The notes beneath the pieces were generated by a model that was given only the letters and a program-made list of their open reading frames with translations, did no database searches and was not told the origin of the DNA. Source: Andrena cerasifolii (Eukaryota; Arthropoda; Insecta; Hymenoptera; Andrenidae). From it: 64,000 nucleotides of DNA. The DNA lies in NCBI RefSeq assembly GCF_050908995.1, contig NC_135125.1, forward strand, positions 13,045,011 to 13,109,010, written 5' to 3'. The position numbers and the translations under genes are program-made. Below are positions 12,901-23,627 of the stretch, piece by piece; the first letter of the stretch is position 1, and the number at the start of each line of letters is the position of its first letter.

Positions 12901-15900
12901 CGATAAATGCTTTCGCATTTTCCTGTTAGTTAATGTGTGCAGAATTTTCCATGGTAAATCGTTCGCCATGTTATCCGTACACGTAGAAACATCTACTATT
13001 CTTTTTAGTAATAATCCTTGTAAATTTTCTAGCACCTTTTCTTGAACTTTTACTTCGATATCAAATATCTGTGGTAGAACTGTTTGTACCCATTCATCCA
13101 AAAGTTGCGAGTCATCTGGGAATCGTTCTAAAAGTTGCGATAGAACTTGCACTGCAAACTGACGTACTGTTAGCATCGGGTCTCTGCACCGGCGGCTGAT
13201 TAGAGGTACTATCTCGTTTATCAGGGACGGAAACATTAAAATTAAATTCTTTAAAATCTGCAGTGTACTGCGGCGTATCATTGCTTTTTCATCCTCTATT
13301 CGTTCCGTCAACATAGTTAACAGAACATTTGAACCTGATAATAGGTCAACGTCTTCGGACAGAGCTTCCTTTAAATTCTCAAATGTAAGAAACTTTTTAT
13401 TCGGATCAGAGTCCTCGAACATAGTTTGAAATATTGCTTTGTTCCCTTCGTTGCTAGATTCCGTGAACTTAGCAATGATCGCCATGGCTTTCCTTCTCAC
13501 TGTACTCGAACGATCCATGCACCTACTTAAGACAACGGCGAAAAATACTTTCTTCGCTTTAGCTTTTAAAGCATTCGTTATGTTATAATCTAACAAAATG
13601 GACTCAATTAATAACTTTCCAATTATTTCTTGAGCAAATACTCTGAAGGAGATCTTATTGTGATGCGACAATAATATTAGATTCCTAAAGGCTTCTAGGA
13701 TTATGTTTTGTTTACATATTCCGAAGAGTTTCATTAACACTGTAGCTTGCTTCTGACGAGCTTCGAGTTGATCTGGACACTTTACCATTAACTGTTGTAT
13801 CAGTGTTATAATCGCGGTTTTAGCTTCTTTCTCGTGTACGTGAAGTAATTCTTTTAAAAAATTTATAGTAGCTTCCTGTATATTTGCGATAAACTTTGCC
13901 TGCATTTCCACGTGGCTGCACAACAAATGAGGTAATGCATACTTCGCTATGAACATTATAGTTACTTTAATAGGTCCATGTTTACTATCGCACAACTCTT
14001 GCAAAGCTACGTAAGCATTTTGTAACAGTGACGCTTCTAGAGTACCCCTTTGCGTGTTAGAACACTGAGACTCTGCGTAATTGTGTTCTATTTTTGTCAT
14101 CTCTAACAACCCGTGAATAGTGATATCTAATGATTGCATATGATCTTTGAACCAAAATGACTTTAGCATCATAATGAGGTTGCAAAGAATGACATTCAAA
14201 TTCCTTATTAACACTACCTTCTCACTGGGCAGGAGGACATTATCGTTCATTGACTGGTCGCTAATCTTAAAATCATTTAAACTCATTGCTTTGCTACACT
14301 TCTTCATGGGAGGCTGCAAGCATTCGGAATTTATCTTCAGCGTTTCTATGGCCCGCTGATATAAGTTTGGGTGAAACACATTGAATACGCTGCTTCCAGG
14401 TACGGCCAAGAGTATAAAATATAAATTACTTGCGTGTAAGCATGACTGCCTCGAGTCCTCGCCGGCTTCTTTACACTGACCACATTTCATTATGTAACCC
14501 AATACGGCTAATAAAGCATGCACCTTTATATCCATTGTGATCAATGTGTTCCATGATATCTCCGGGCAATAATGCTCGGGGTCATTGCGGTTCCTGCCTT
14601 CTGCTAGCCAAGCTTTCACAACGATACAAGACTCGTGCAAAAGTAGCCTGATGTCTCTGCTTTCCAGAAACATGAGGTACTCATCAGGTGGTTCATTGTA
14701 AAACATAAACTGTGCATCCCAAACGGATTGAATCCAGTCTTCGTTTAAGTCACTGAATTTAAAATTGTCGAATATCTTTAGTGACTCCATGGTAAGAACT
14801 GTGCTCGGTTAAATCATTTTTAAACGAAACTACAATTATTATCACATTTCTTCAAATATCGTAACGAATGTAAACATAACCTTAACTTATCATTCGATAA
14901 AGAAAAATTCTGGCCTCAGGTTATCATTTTCTGAGTGCGTATCGATAACGATTTTATAAAACCATTATGGTGTACACCGACAGAAAACTTTGCAGACTGT
15001 TTATCGCGGAACATCTCGTTCGAAATACGAAAAGTTCTGTTAAGGACTCTGGCATCCATTCGGAAGCGGGAAACTAACCGACCAATTAGATTCGGTGGAA
15101 AGTAGGGCGCAGAACTTTGTAAACATGTGTAGGCTTCCACACACTGTACTTTTACCTAAAAATAGACCGAACAATTATGAATAATTCATGCTCTATGAAC
15201 AAACAATGAATATCCCGAATAATTAATCGAAGATTGTGCATAATTGCATTGTTTGTCGAACAAAACAAGCTGCGACAAAAACGTGCCGCAGTTTGCGCGG
15301 GAAAAGTCTTCTTACGAGAGGGAACATCGAAGCATGTGGAAACAAAAGAATTAAAATAATATGCGTATTGAGCATTTAGCCAGTATAAACCACTGGATGA
15401 TATAGTTTTCTATAATAAATTTAATTTTCTTCATCTGAATTATATAACTTTCGTGTACTTTTGCAGAAATGGGAAAGGAAATCGCCCCCGTTGACGATTT
15501 AACTCTAGCCAGCGCGAGAGACGGGCCCGCGCATATACGAATTAAAGTGCTACAATATACAACGATGCTAAGGCTGTTTTCCGAAATCATGGAAGAATAC
15601 AACACGTCTATGTTGAGATACCACGAAAAGTGCCGTTTACTTTTGCAGCAGCAAAAAATATTAAGTACGTATTTACGACGAATCTCGAATTACATTTATT
15701 CTAATGTATCCATCCCTTCTTCGCTGTTTTAGTCAGGAAACATATCACGAGCGAAGAGTTGGACAAGCTGCTTGATTCTCAGCAGAATAATCTGTTTGTT
15801 GATAATGTAAGTATCCAATTCTCCCGTTGCTTAATGAAGTGCAATTAATGTAATGATCCGCGGATAGATTTTAGAAGACAGTAGAATCGCAAAGCAACAA

Positions 15901-16339
15901 CTATCAGACATACAGAGTCGGCACAACGATATAATCAAACTGGAGAAATCGATTACAGAAGTCAGAGATATGTTCACTGAAATGGCGTTTCTCATAGAAA
16001 AGCAAGTAAGCGGAAAGAAACGTTGAGCTATGATAAAAAAATTTCGATCATACTGGTTTAAAGTTTCGTTCCTTTTTTCACAGGGGGAGCAGGTAAACAG
16101 CGTGGAGTATTTCGCGGGAAAAACCGCGACGAATGTTGATTACGGTCGCACCGATCTTAAGAAAGCAGAGCGGAAAAGTCACAGACACAGAAAGGTACTG
16201 ATGTCAAAAAAAAATTAATATACTTTCCGAAAGATGACTGCTATTAAATACAAAACTTTTTTTCCAGAGAAAAATTAAATTTGCTATCATAATCAGTGCA
16301 ATAATCATCCTTCTCTTGTTGATATTTATCTTCTTGTAA
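9928..16339 (+). CDS. Syntaxin, plasma-membrane Qa-SNARE (syntaxin 1/4 type)
   Basis: Nine coding exons: 9928-9960, 10217-10309, 10404-10497, 10561-10635, 15467-15664, 15733-15806, 15868-16005, 16084-16194, 16268-16339, giving 295 residues, the usual syntaxin length. The N-terminus MVRDRMLELR is the short Sec1/Munc18-binding N-peptide of syntaxin 1/4. Residues about 40-155 form the three-helix Habc domain: helix A in exon 3 (VEEVRALIQLIVEN), helix B in exon 4, helix C in exon 5 (FSEIMEEYN). The SNARE helix runs about 190-260 with the zero-layer glutamine at 235 (EKQGE). A basic stretch and one transmembrane anchor (277-295) end the protein. It acts in fusion of vesicles with the plasma membrane. 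The intron 10636-15466 contains NCAPD3 on the other strand. Splice phases match across this intron (G|AA), and helix B runs straight into helix C, which supports the join. Drosophila Syx4 is the likely relative, but Syx1A-type is not excluded. Confidence 0.88.
10714..14790 (-). CDS. NCAPD3: Condensin-2 complex subunit D3
   Basis: Two coding exons on the minus strand, 11252-14790 and 10714-11182, encode 1335 residues; vertebrate CAP-D3 is about 1500. The junction reads AGG AA|G, with GTATGT donor and CAG acceptor. The protein is an alpha-solenoid of HEAT repeats, with the conserved condensin core at about residues 880-1080 (SPQVREAIMIIFIQLLLEDFIK and SDNMIRELTIFLIEERL blocks, quoted in parts). 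The second exon encodes a serine/threonine/proline-rich tail with several SP and TP sites, as expected for phosphorylation by mitotic kinases. CAP-D3 is the HEAT subunit of condensin II and acts in the nucleus on early mitotic chromosome compaction and, in flies, on chromosome organisation. The gene is wholly inside an intron of the plus-strand syntaxin. An AATAAA on the minus strand (16-strand TTTATT at 10535) would put its 3' end over syntaxin exon 4. Start at 14790 is the first ATG of the frame. Confidence 0.93.
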
Positions 16340-16512
16340 GGAAAAGACAAATCGATACAAAAGTTAAACATTTATTATACGGATAGTAATATGTAATATC
16401 TTTAAACGAATACAAATAGTTATCATCTATTATTAACGTGTTGTTCATTATCATATAAGAAATTATAAAAATTATAAAACGTCCCTTTATAACAATAATT
16501 CAACATTGAAGG

Positions 16513-17857
16513 TCACTTACTGGTTTTATATACATATTTTTTAAAATAACTAGCAAGACCTTTTGCACTAGGCCTAACTTTATAATCTACAGCAGTGCAT
16601 GCAAAAAATAGTTCAAGTACTTTGTCATATTCTTTCCCCAGATTAATGGCAGGTAATGGAGGTCGAGTACCTGTGATTATTAAGTAGATTATTCAATTTC
16701 TTAACTTTGACAGCAGTCTTGAAATACATATTATTCCAGTACTTACCATAGTTGGGGTTCATCACTTCTTTGAGGTAGACAATACTATCGTCCAAGCTGG
16801 CATCGTGTTCCTTAGTCTTCGTATCATTTGGCATTTGCGTTTCTGTCGTCGACTCGTTAAAAGAATCATCCATGTCCATAGAAATATCTAAATGAGGCGT
16901 TGACAGAGCTATCATTTCCCAAACTACAAGGCCACACGCCCAAATGTCTGCCTTATTCGTAACTAAGCCAATCTCTGCAGAGTAATTTTCAAAGGGTTTG
17001 TTAGTAATTCGTATTGTAATCAGGCGTGTACAGAAATTTGAAAAAGGGACAAACCATGTATTATTTCAGGTGCGCTCCAACACTCTGTTCCCACGTACAT
17101 GAAGTCTCCTTTCGATGTGTCCATTTCCAATGATTCTGTGAGTGGCAAGGATACACCAAAGTCGCAAAGCTTAACTGTATTGTAGTCACCAGACACCAGT
17201 ACATTGTAACTTTTCATATCACCGTGCAAGATGTGGGCAGTGTGATGTAAATACTCCAATCCCTTTATAATTTCGTACGCTATCTTTAAAATGTCTTTAG
17301 CGGGAAACGGGTCGTCGGCAGACTCGAGTTTATCTTGTATCTTATCACCTGAAATCAAATTTGCATAAAAAATTCGTGTACCCTGGGTCGCGTAAAGACT
17401 CGCGTAAAATATCTGCTCGTACCTAAAGAAGCGTCCAATTTCTCCATCGCCAGGCATGGTTCGCCGTCCGAAACCTCGGTGAAGCCACGGAAACCGACAA
17501 TATTCGGATGATTTAGCTTACGAAGCACTTCCGCTTCGAAACGAATACGTTCGTTGTACTTTTTATCCGCCGTAATCCTGAGGTTTCTTTTCTTGATCGC
17601 CCATGGAGATCGAGAGAAGCCAACTCTCGGGGATCGTTCCAAACTGAACACGCTAACACCTGGCAGTGCACTGAATTATTAAAACGAGATTAACACCGAG
17701 TATTAATGGATCGAAATATTCATATTCCTTTACCACATCCATAACCTATCTGTTCTAGAAACGGCGAAGCCGGTATTTTAATGGGCGTTTGCAATTCTGG
17801 ATTATCTTGCACTCTGCTTTTGTATCTCTTTGTCGTCGGTGTCTTAAATTCTGCCAT
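16513..17857 (-). CDS. PBK: PBK/TOPK-like mitotic protein kinase
   Basis: Five exons on the minus strand: 17734-17857, 17423-17659, 17055-17348, 16747-16974, 16513-16670, giving 346 residues (human PBK 322). The N-terminus carries FKTP, equivalent to the CDK1 site near the N-terminus of human PBK. The glycine loop is GYGCGVSV (38-45), the ATP-binding lysine is K64 in AIKK, the catalytic loop is HGD (D164) rather than HRD, which is the PBK family hallmark, and DFG is at 183-185. The lid has GTE at the place of human GTEPW. Residues about 245-285 are an acidic insertion also seen in human PBK. PBK is a MAPKK-like serine/threonine kinase active in mitosis. The gene is tail-to-tail with the syntaxin (173 bp between stops). 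A minus-strand AATAAA at 16371-16376 probably ends it close to the syntaxin stop. Confidence 0.9.
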
Positions 17858-18725
17858 TCTACTAGTATTATAAAAGAAAATTATTTAATTCCGTCTTCAC
17901 CCGATCCTTCCCTTTCGATCCGTTACTTTCAAAATTTCCTTCGCGTTCAAGGAGTGCCAACTTAATGCAGTGTTGTTAACGAAAGTCAGTTATAGCAGAC
18001 TTCATTCGTATACGATAATTCTTAAAATTTAATACTTTTTTAGTATTTTGTAATCTAAACGTTTACCGTATACACGAGTTACTTAAAATTATAAATAAAG
18101 GACGAGTTAATTAAATGGCTATTAAAAGTGTTCCATATTGGCGGGTTAAATAAATCATTGCCATTGGCTATCGAAGAAGTTAGATTGCCGCTTTCAATCT
18201 TCGTCAGGTAGGTAAGGTGATTTATAATACAGAATCCGATGGTACGAAGGAAAGCGATAGAATTGGTCGTTTATATTTTCACAATTAGCATTCTGTTACA
18301 ATATTATAGCATACTTTCTTGTTCTTCATCATTTTCTTACGCTTCGAAAAATACCAATGTTGTTGCTCATCTCACCGATAAGGATCGAATAAATTTAGTA
18401 ACCTTTTATCGTGACTATTAATAAAATATAAACATCTCTCTTCCAGTTGTGTTTACGAGCGCTTTTTCGCTGTCTGCTCGACCAAGGTTAATGATATGCA
18501 ACTATGTGCAAAGGCGAGGGTCGAGGAAGAAGGAATGTGAATTTTTGCATCATGCCGATACAGCTAATTTTGCGTGCTTTTTTATAAGACCATGCATTTA
18601 GAATACATTTCCGTTCTTCCTGTTCACCGAATCCTACCTATTATCAAACATGTATATATCATTATTTTCTGCATTTAAATCAACATCAATGTATTTATCG
18701 ATCGACCCAGCGACTTTTTCCTCGA
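17858..18725. other. Spacer with one small signal-peptide-like ORF
   Basis: AT-rich spacer holding the PBK promoter side and the 3' end of the clip-like gene. A 60-codon plus-strand ORF at 18239-18421 starts with ATG and has a basic n-region, a hydrophobic core and a polar tail. It has no recognisable family and no supporting splice sites, so I do not call it a gene. Nothing else was seen. Confidence 0.35.
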
Positions 18726-20319
18726 TCAACGAAGACGCGTTGTTTCTACTTGCATTATTCTGTCGTCATTTTCTACTTTCCCCATGCTTGGTAAATCGCT
18801 GTCCGACGAATTCAGTTTCTTGGCATTAGATTCGTTCCTGTTGATGATGAAAGACACGTGTTTCCTCCTCGTCTCGTTCGATTTCTGGAACAGACTTTTC
18901 GCCCGCTCTTTCGAGCTCGCGTACTTACTGGAATCGGACTCCTGGCTTTGCAGATTCCTCATCGGCAGAATTCTGGGCGGCCTCTTGAACCGTCTTATCG
19001 CACCGACCCCCGTCGTTTCATCGTCTGCGATGGGGGATGACGTCCGGCTCATACTTTTCGAGAAATCGGAGAGATCGTTGGAATCGGTTTCCAGGCCATG
19101 GCTTCGAGCGACGCGTTTAATATTCTCTTCATCTTCCGGGTGCAATAAATGTCTAACCAAGGTGTCGTCGTCGAGCCTCCTCGTCGGGCTCGTATTTTCG
19201 TTGGTCGCCCGAGTGGATGCTTCATCGAGCGTAACAGCTACCCCTAACGATGTTTTCCGCTCCAAGTGATCGCCTATTTTTTCAGGTACGCTTTTGGGTA
19301 TCGATGGAAGCTTGAAGCCTGCGGGAGAGTGGTTGCCTCTGTTTAGGATCGGCTTTCCGGGGGCCACGAAGTCCGTCTTCCCTGCAACAACTTCTTCTTC
19401 TCGCTGCTTCGAATTTCGAATTGGAAATGGAACTGATTCCTTCGGCAAAGTCCTGAAACTTTCGAAGTGCTTCGCTTCATCGATCAGGCCCTGAACGTAC
19501 AGCTGCTCTTCCTCGTCTTGAACAAACGGCTTGATTTCCGGTCTTACGAATTCATCGCTCTTTTTTCCCCCAGATTGCTCGGATTGCGTAGTTGCCTGGC
19601 CACGATTAAGTACCCTGACATGCATCGGTCGCAGTTTGGAGAGCATTTGCCTATTTTTCAATGTCGGCTTCTGATCCACACCCACGGAAGTATCACTCTT
19701 CGCACTCTGCAACGTTTCCGCGTTACTTTTAGTTGCCCGATCGACATCGTCATCCCTCGTAGCGTTCACTTCTATCTTATCGTTACTTTCAGATAACTGG
19801 GCGTTCAATGATGGCACACGTGCATCCGTCGATGATTCCTTCACCGAAGGGACGGTTGACTGCAATGTGGTCTCTGAATATTCATCAGAAGTTCCTGCAG
19901 CGTGCACCACTTCGGAGACTCTGGTTTCTTCTTTCAACAGCGACGTATCCGCATATTTTTTCACGATGTCGTTCTCCTGCTTGCTTCTTGCCGGGGATCC
20001 ACGCACGATCAATGATTCTATCGGTCTTCGTACCGACGAGCAACATCGAACGAGCTGTTCGTTTTCACAAGGCAGTTTGATCACCTGGCTGTTCTTGAAA
20101 GCTACTCGGGAGTCATTCGGGCACTGATCGGGTCTGCTACATGGGCAGGTGTCGTCCACAGTGATGATCCACGGCGCCACGGCGCAGAGATTGAACAATT
20201 GCACTGCCCTAAACAAAGATAGAGAGTTAATTGAAGCGGAGGAAGCGCTGGATGTCGACCAGCGAGGTAGATGGAACTCCTTGTTACCAGAAAAGTGGTC
20301 GTATCGCGTTCAGCCTCAT
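18726..20319 (-). CDS. Secreted protein with N-terminal clip-like cysteine module, no protease domain
   Basis: Two exons on the minus strand: 20288-20319 and 18726-20208, with donor TG|GTAACA and acceptor TTTAG, encode 504 residues. The first exon supplies ATG and the start of a convincing signal peptide (residues 1 to about 25). The mature protein begins with six cysteines, C32, C34, C40, C58, C66 and C67, spaced C-x-C-x5-C-x17-C-x7-CC. This resembles the clip domain of insect inactive serine protease homologues (CxC start, CC end). The remaining 430 residues contain no cysteine, are rich in S, E, K, R and D, and look disordered; no trypsin-like domain follows. I do not recognise the family. 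It may be an extracellular clip-only protein or a cuticle/haemolymph factor; this is inference. It is head-to-head with the GPCR gene, about 700 bp apart. Confidence 0.72.
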
Positions 20320-21028
20320 AATACTGCTTGGCTGATCCGCGTCTCATTAGAATCGTCCGGCGACTGGATATTGTATTAAAATTAAGAGGCAACCGGAGCC
20401 GAGTGGTCTCACATTGAATTTATATACCGGTCGACCCCACTTAAAGCTTGATATTTGGCAATCTGCGGCCCATCAATTAGCCACGCGTCGTTTTCAGAAA
20501 ATAGAACGGAGAAAGTGAACGTTTAAAGCCAATTTAAAGCTTGACTTCGTAGAGATCGTCGCGTGTCTATTGCATGCCGAGGATCTTTCGTTTGATCGTT
20601 GATAGCTGATCGTTGATGGCCGAATATCATCGATCCCGGCGCAGGGACGGGGCTGCGACCCTGGTGGGCACGAGAGACCATTAATTTATCGCGCAAAATA
20701 CCCTCCTATCGCATTTTTAAACGAGTTAGCCCGACGAAGGGCGCCGGAATATAATTATAATTCGCAAGTAAATATACTTGGGGGCACAAGAATAAGCGAG
20801 CCCGTCGGGGGCCGGAGCATGCGCGACATTGACCGGGGTAAAACCGATGGTGAGTTCATCGGGGATGAATCTCGCAGAAGTTGTTGTGCATCCGCCGCGA
20901 CGTTTTCGTACCGATAAACACGGTGGGACGCTCGCATTAACAGTATCCGCGGCGATAAAAACACATCGACTATGGTAGACGCCCGACGTGACATTTAAAA
21001 TCAATCGCTTGTGGATCGGTATTCGAAT
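20320..21028. promoter_or_regulatory. Shared upstream region of the clip-like gene and the GPCR
   Basis: About 700 bp between two divergent genes. It must hold the promoter and 5' UTR of the minus-strand secreted protein and may hold 5' exons of the GPCR. I see a locally repeated GATCGTTGAT motif near 20595-20620, but no core promoter element I can defend. The minus-strand open frame over 20726-21253 lacks domains and is probably chance. Confidence 0.35.
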
Positions 21029-22724
21029 ATGTTGACGGGAGTTCTTGAGGGGTGGGTATCCGAGGCGAGCCGACTCGGTACCGGGATGCCAGAAGTCCTC
21101 CGTCAGCTCGCATGCAAATCGCTCTTCGACTTTGCACTCCCGTTTCTCGTGATTTTTCCTGTATTCAAATTTCTCAGGACACTTCTGTGCTGCGAGAGCG
21201 AGAACTTCACGTGGGACGGCATGGACGAGGCGGGCGGAAGCCACGTTCTGCACGAGGCCAGGTCTTTGTTGCGCATTATTTATAGAATAATGATCCCGAC
21301 GATAGTGACCAGCGGAATCTTCGGCAATATTTTAATACTCGCGGTTCTGTCCTCGCCAATCTTTCGGGGGATCTCGTATTTGTACCTGAGGGGAGTTGCA
21401 TTTGCGCACGTAGGGGTTCTCTTGTCGTGGATACCGATATGTACGTAGGACGATGGATGTTTGTTTAAGAGGCTGTTGATATAATCGTGGTGCATGATAT
21501 TTCAGCGATCAGGCTTGGACGTGGGATAAGGAACAACTATCCATCGGTATTCTACCACGCTCATTTAGAGCTGGTCGCCGTGAACACCTTCGCCATCGCC
21601 ACCATCTTGATCATGGCCTGCTTGATTGTCGACCGATACATCTACATATTCTTCCCGGCCCGTATACGCAGCAGAAATGCTCGCAAGAATTGCCGCTCAT
21701 TCATCCTGTACTCGTTCATTCTCGGATTCGCGGTATTCGAGGGCAGGGTGTGTATTACCGCCGTTCAGATGCTAAAACAGCGAATCGATTTTCAGGTGAG
21801 CGCTCCGCTGGCTGCGATGAGAGCGGTGTACGAGCGACCAGAGGATGACGGTACGCATTTCGCTTTACGGGAGAATATTTCAATCACGGGGACCGGATTA
21901 TGGAGCGCGTATATTTGGACCATGGAGATCTTGATGCGCCTTTGCCCCACGATGATTCTTCTTCTACTGAACAGCATCGTTGTTAAGAGATTTCTGCACC
22001 TGAACGCGAAGAAGAAAGAATTCCAGTCGGTCTCGGAGAAGTATCGTACAGCAAACGTCTCCGACCCGTCTCTGTTCACTCGTAATCGAGGATACAGGTA
22101 GACCGCGCTCGTCTTCCCTTCACGGTCGTACCTGGGGTTACTTCAAAGTCATTCTACATCTTTCCACCACGAGAGTATAGAAAACAGTCGAATTTCGTTG
22201 TGTCTATGCGTAGACCTTGAAATGATCCCGATAACTTTCTCCTATCTGATAATGTTCACCGACTACTTCTTGGGAAACACATCTAGGCGTCTCGTAGAAT
22301 GCAAACACCACGAATAGCCAGTAGAACTTTCCTCGACTCGTAGGCCGAGGGAGAGATTACCTTGCTGATGTTAATAGCTATTGCATGTACAGGAGTGATC
22401 GATCCCCTTATCGCGTGTAAATCATTTTTCAGAGAAGAACAACACTTGGTTACGCTGATGTCGGTCATGGCAGCGTGCTTCATGGTGACAATGATACCAT
22501 CGATACTTATCCCGTTCGTGTACCACGATTACGAGACCACGGACGTTGGCTACCGCTTATTTAGAGCGTTCGCCGCTGTTACGGAACTTTGTAATTTTGC
22601 GGTTCACGTTGTCATATATCTCTCGTGTAGCAAGCAATTCCGTGAGGAGTTTCTCAAGATTCTTCAGGTAAAGGGAACTGAATATTCGAAGATGGCTGGG
22701 ATAGAAGCAAGTGGAGAGTATTAA
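21029..22724 (+). CDS. Rhodopsin-like GPCR, peptide-receptor type (B0563.6-like)
   Basis: Exons: about 21029-21440, 21506-22097 and 22433-22724. Junctions are T|CG and AG|A; the last acceptor is TTTTTCAG, and it restores frame into TM6. TM1 is around IPTIVTSGIFGNILILAVL with the class A GN pair. TM3 ends in DRY (VDRYIYIFFPAR). TM5 precedes a basic loop (HLNAKKKEF), TM6 contains ACFMVTMIPSILIPF, and TM7 reads NFAVHVVIYLSCSKQFREEF, in which the usual NPxxY proline is missing. The pattern fits the insect FMRFamide-receptor-like or B0563.6-like orphans; the ligand cannot be inferred. The start is uncertain: 21029 is the farthest upstream ATG in frame, but a good acceptor at 21175-21177 suggests that the true N-terminus may come from an upstream exon. 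An NFT glycosylation site lies just after that acceptor. Confidence 0.7.
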
Positions 22725-23627
22725 ACGGGAATTCTTTAAATCTTCGAATATAGAACAAATGCAGGAAGAACGTGGAAGAAGAAGATGAACGACCAGTAGG
22801 GGAAATCGAAGATTATAGTCGACACGGGACGACGGTTCGATTAACACCTGAACCGACCAAATTAAACTCCCCCGGTTCCAGCAGTAAATTGAATACCATG
22901 GAGCAAGATAAAGAATCGGAGTTATTGAACGCTTCGGATATTGTTTAAGAATTGTATGATTAAAATGTGAATGAAATATTCGTTCGAATTCTTTTTATTA
23001 TTCATGAATTTTGTATCTAATTTACATTGTAGTAGCGAGTAAAATTATTTAAACAGCAAAATCGTCGGTTTTTGTTCGTTGTATGATCATTTCTATCCCC
23101 ACCAACTGGGGGATCCTTCTCGGAACCAGTAAAGCGTGAAAGCCGACATCAGGTGCAAGTTGGAAAAGGCAATCGCTTGCATTGTTCACGATAATTTACG
23201 ATGTAAGTCTGTGCTTGGTCCCAAGAGGTGTTCTTACAACGAGAATTTACTGTACTTACATCTATTCTGTTCTACTTATTGTTAGTATGTATGTATTTCA
23301 GTGTTACGTTTATAAATGTCATTATACGATGATAGTAGGTGACACTACTAGTCACTGATACACATACACACTCATTAACCAGTAACACGTTAACCTAACT
23401 GTCAAATCCACGAATGTGCTCACAGTACATTGAGTCGTGCGAACTTTCTTTGTACGTTCTTCGATGTAGTTGATTGACAAGATAATTAGGTACTTTTAAG
23501 CTTGTCTGAGGAATCGCTTGCATAAAAATTATCCGCACATTTACCTGCTTCACGTTTGGTATGCTCTGTATCAATTGTGAAAAAAAATTTCTATACCTCT
23601 GCTTTCCTTCACAGTTCATCTATAAGT
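22725..23627. other. Spacer between GPCR and TRAPPC11
   Basis: AT-rich sequence carrying the GPCR 3' UTR and the TRAPPC11 promoter and 5' UTR. An acceptor-like CTTCCTTCACAG at 23603-23614 lies 13 bp before the TRAPPC11 ATG, suggesting an intron in the 5' UTR. No coding sequence is supported. Confidence 0.45.

Noticed and set aside
15469..15732. Syntaxin starting at ATG 15469 without helices A and B
   Set aside because: The ATG follows a splice acceptor (TTTTGCAG), and upstream exons supply the rest of Habc in matching phase.
20216..20216. Clip-like gene starting at this position without a first exon
   Set aside because: The codon here is TTG, not ATG, and the position is next to a splice acceptor; the exon at 20288-20319 provides ATG and a proper signal peptide.
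22341..22432. GPCR exon extended upstream to include a hydrophobic stretch
   Set aside because: That start does not match the phase of the preceding exon; the TTTTTCAG acceptor at 22432 does and leads straight into TM6.
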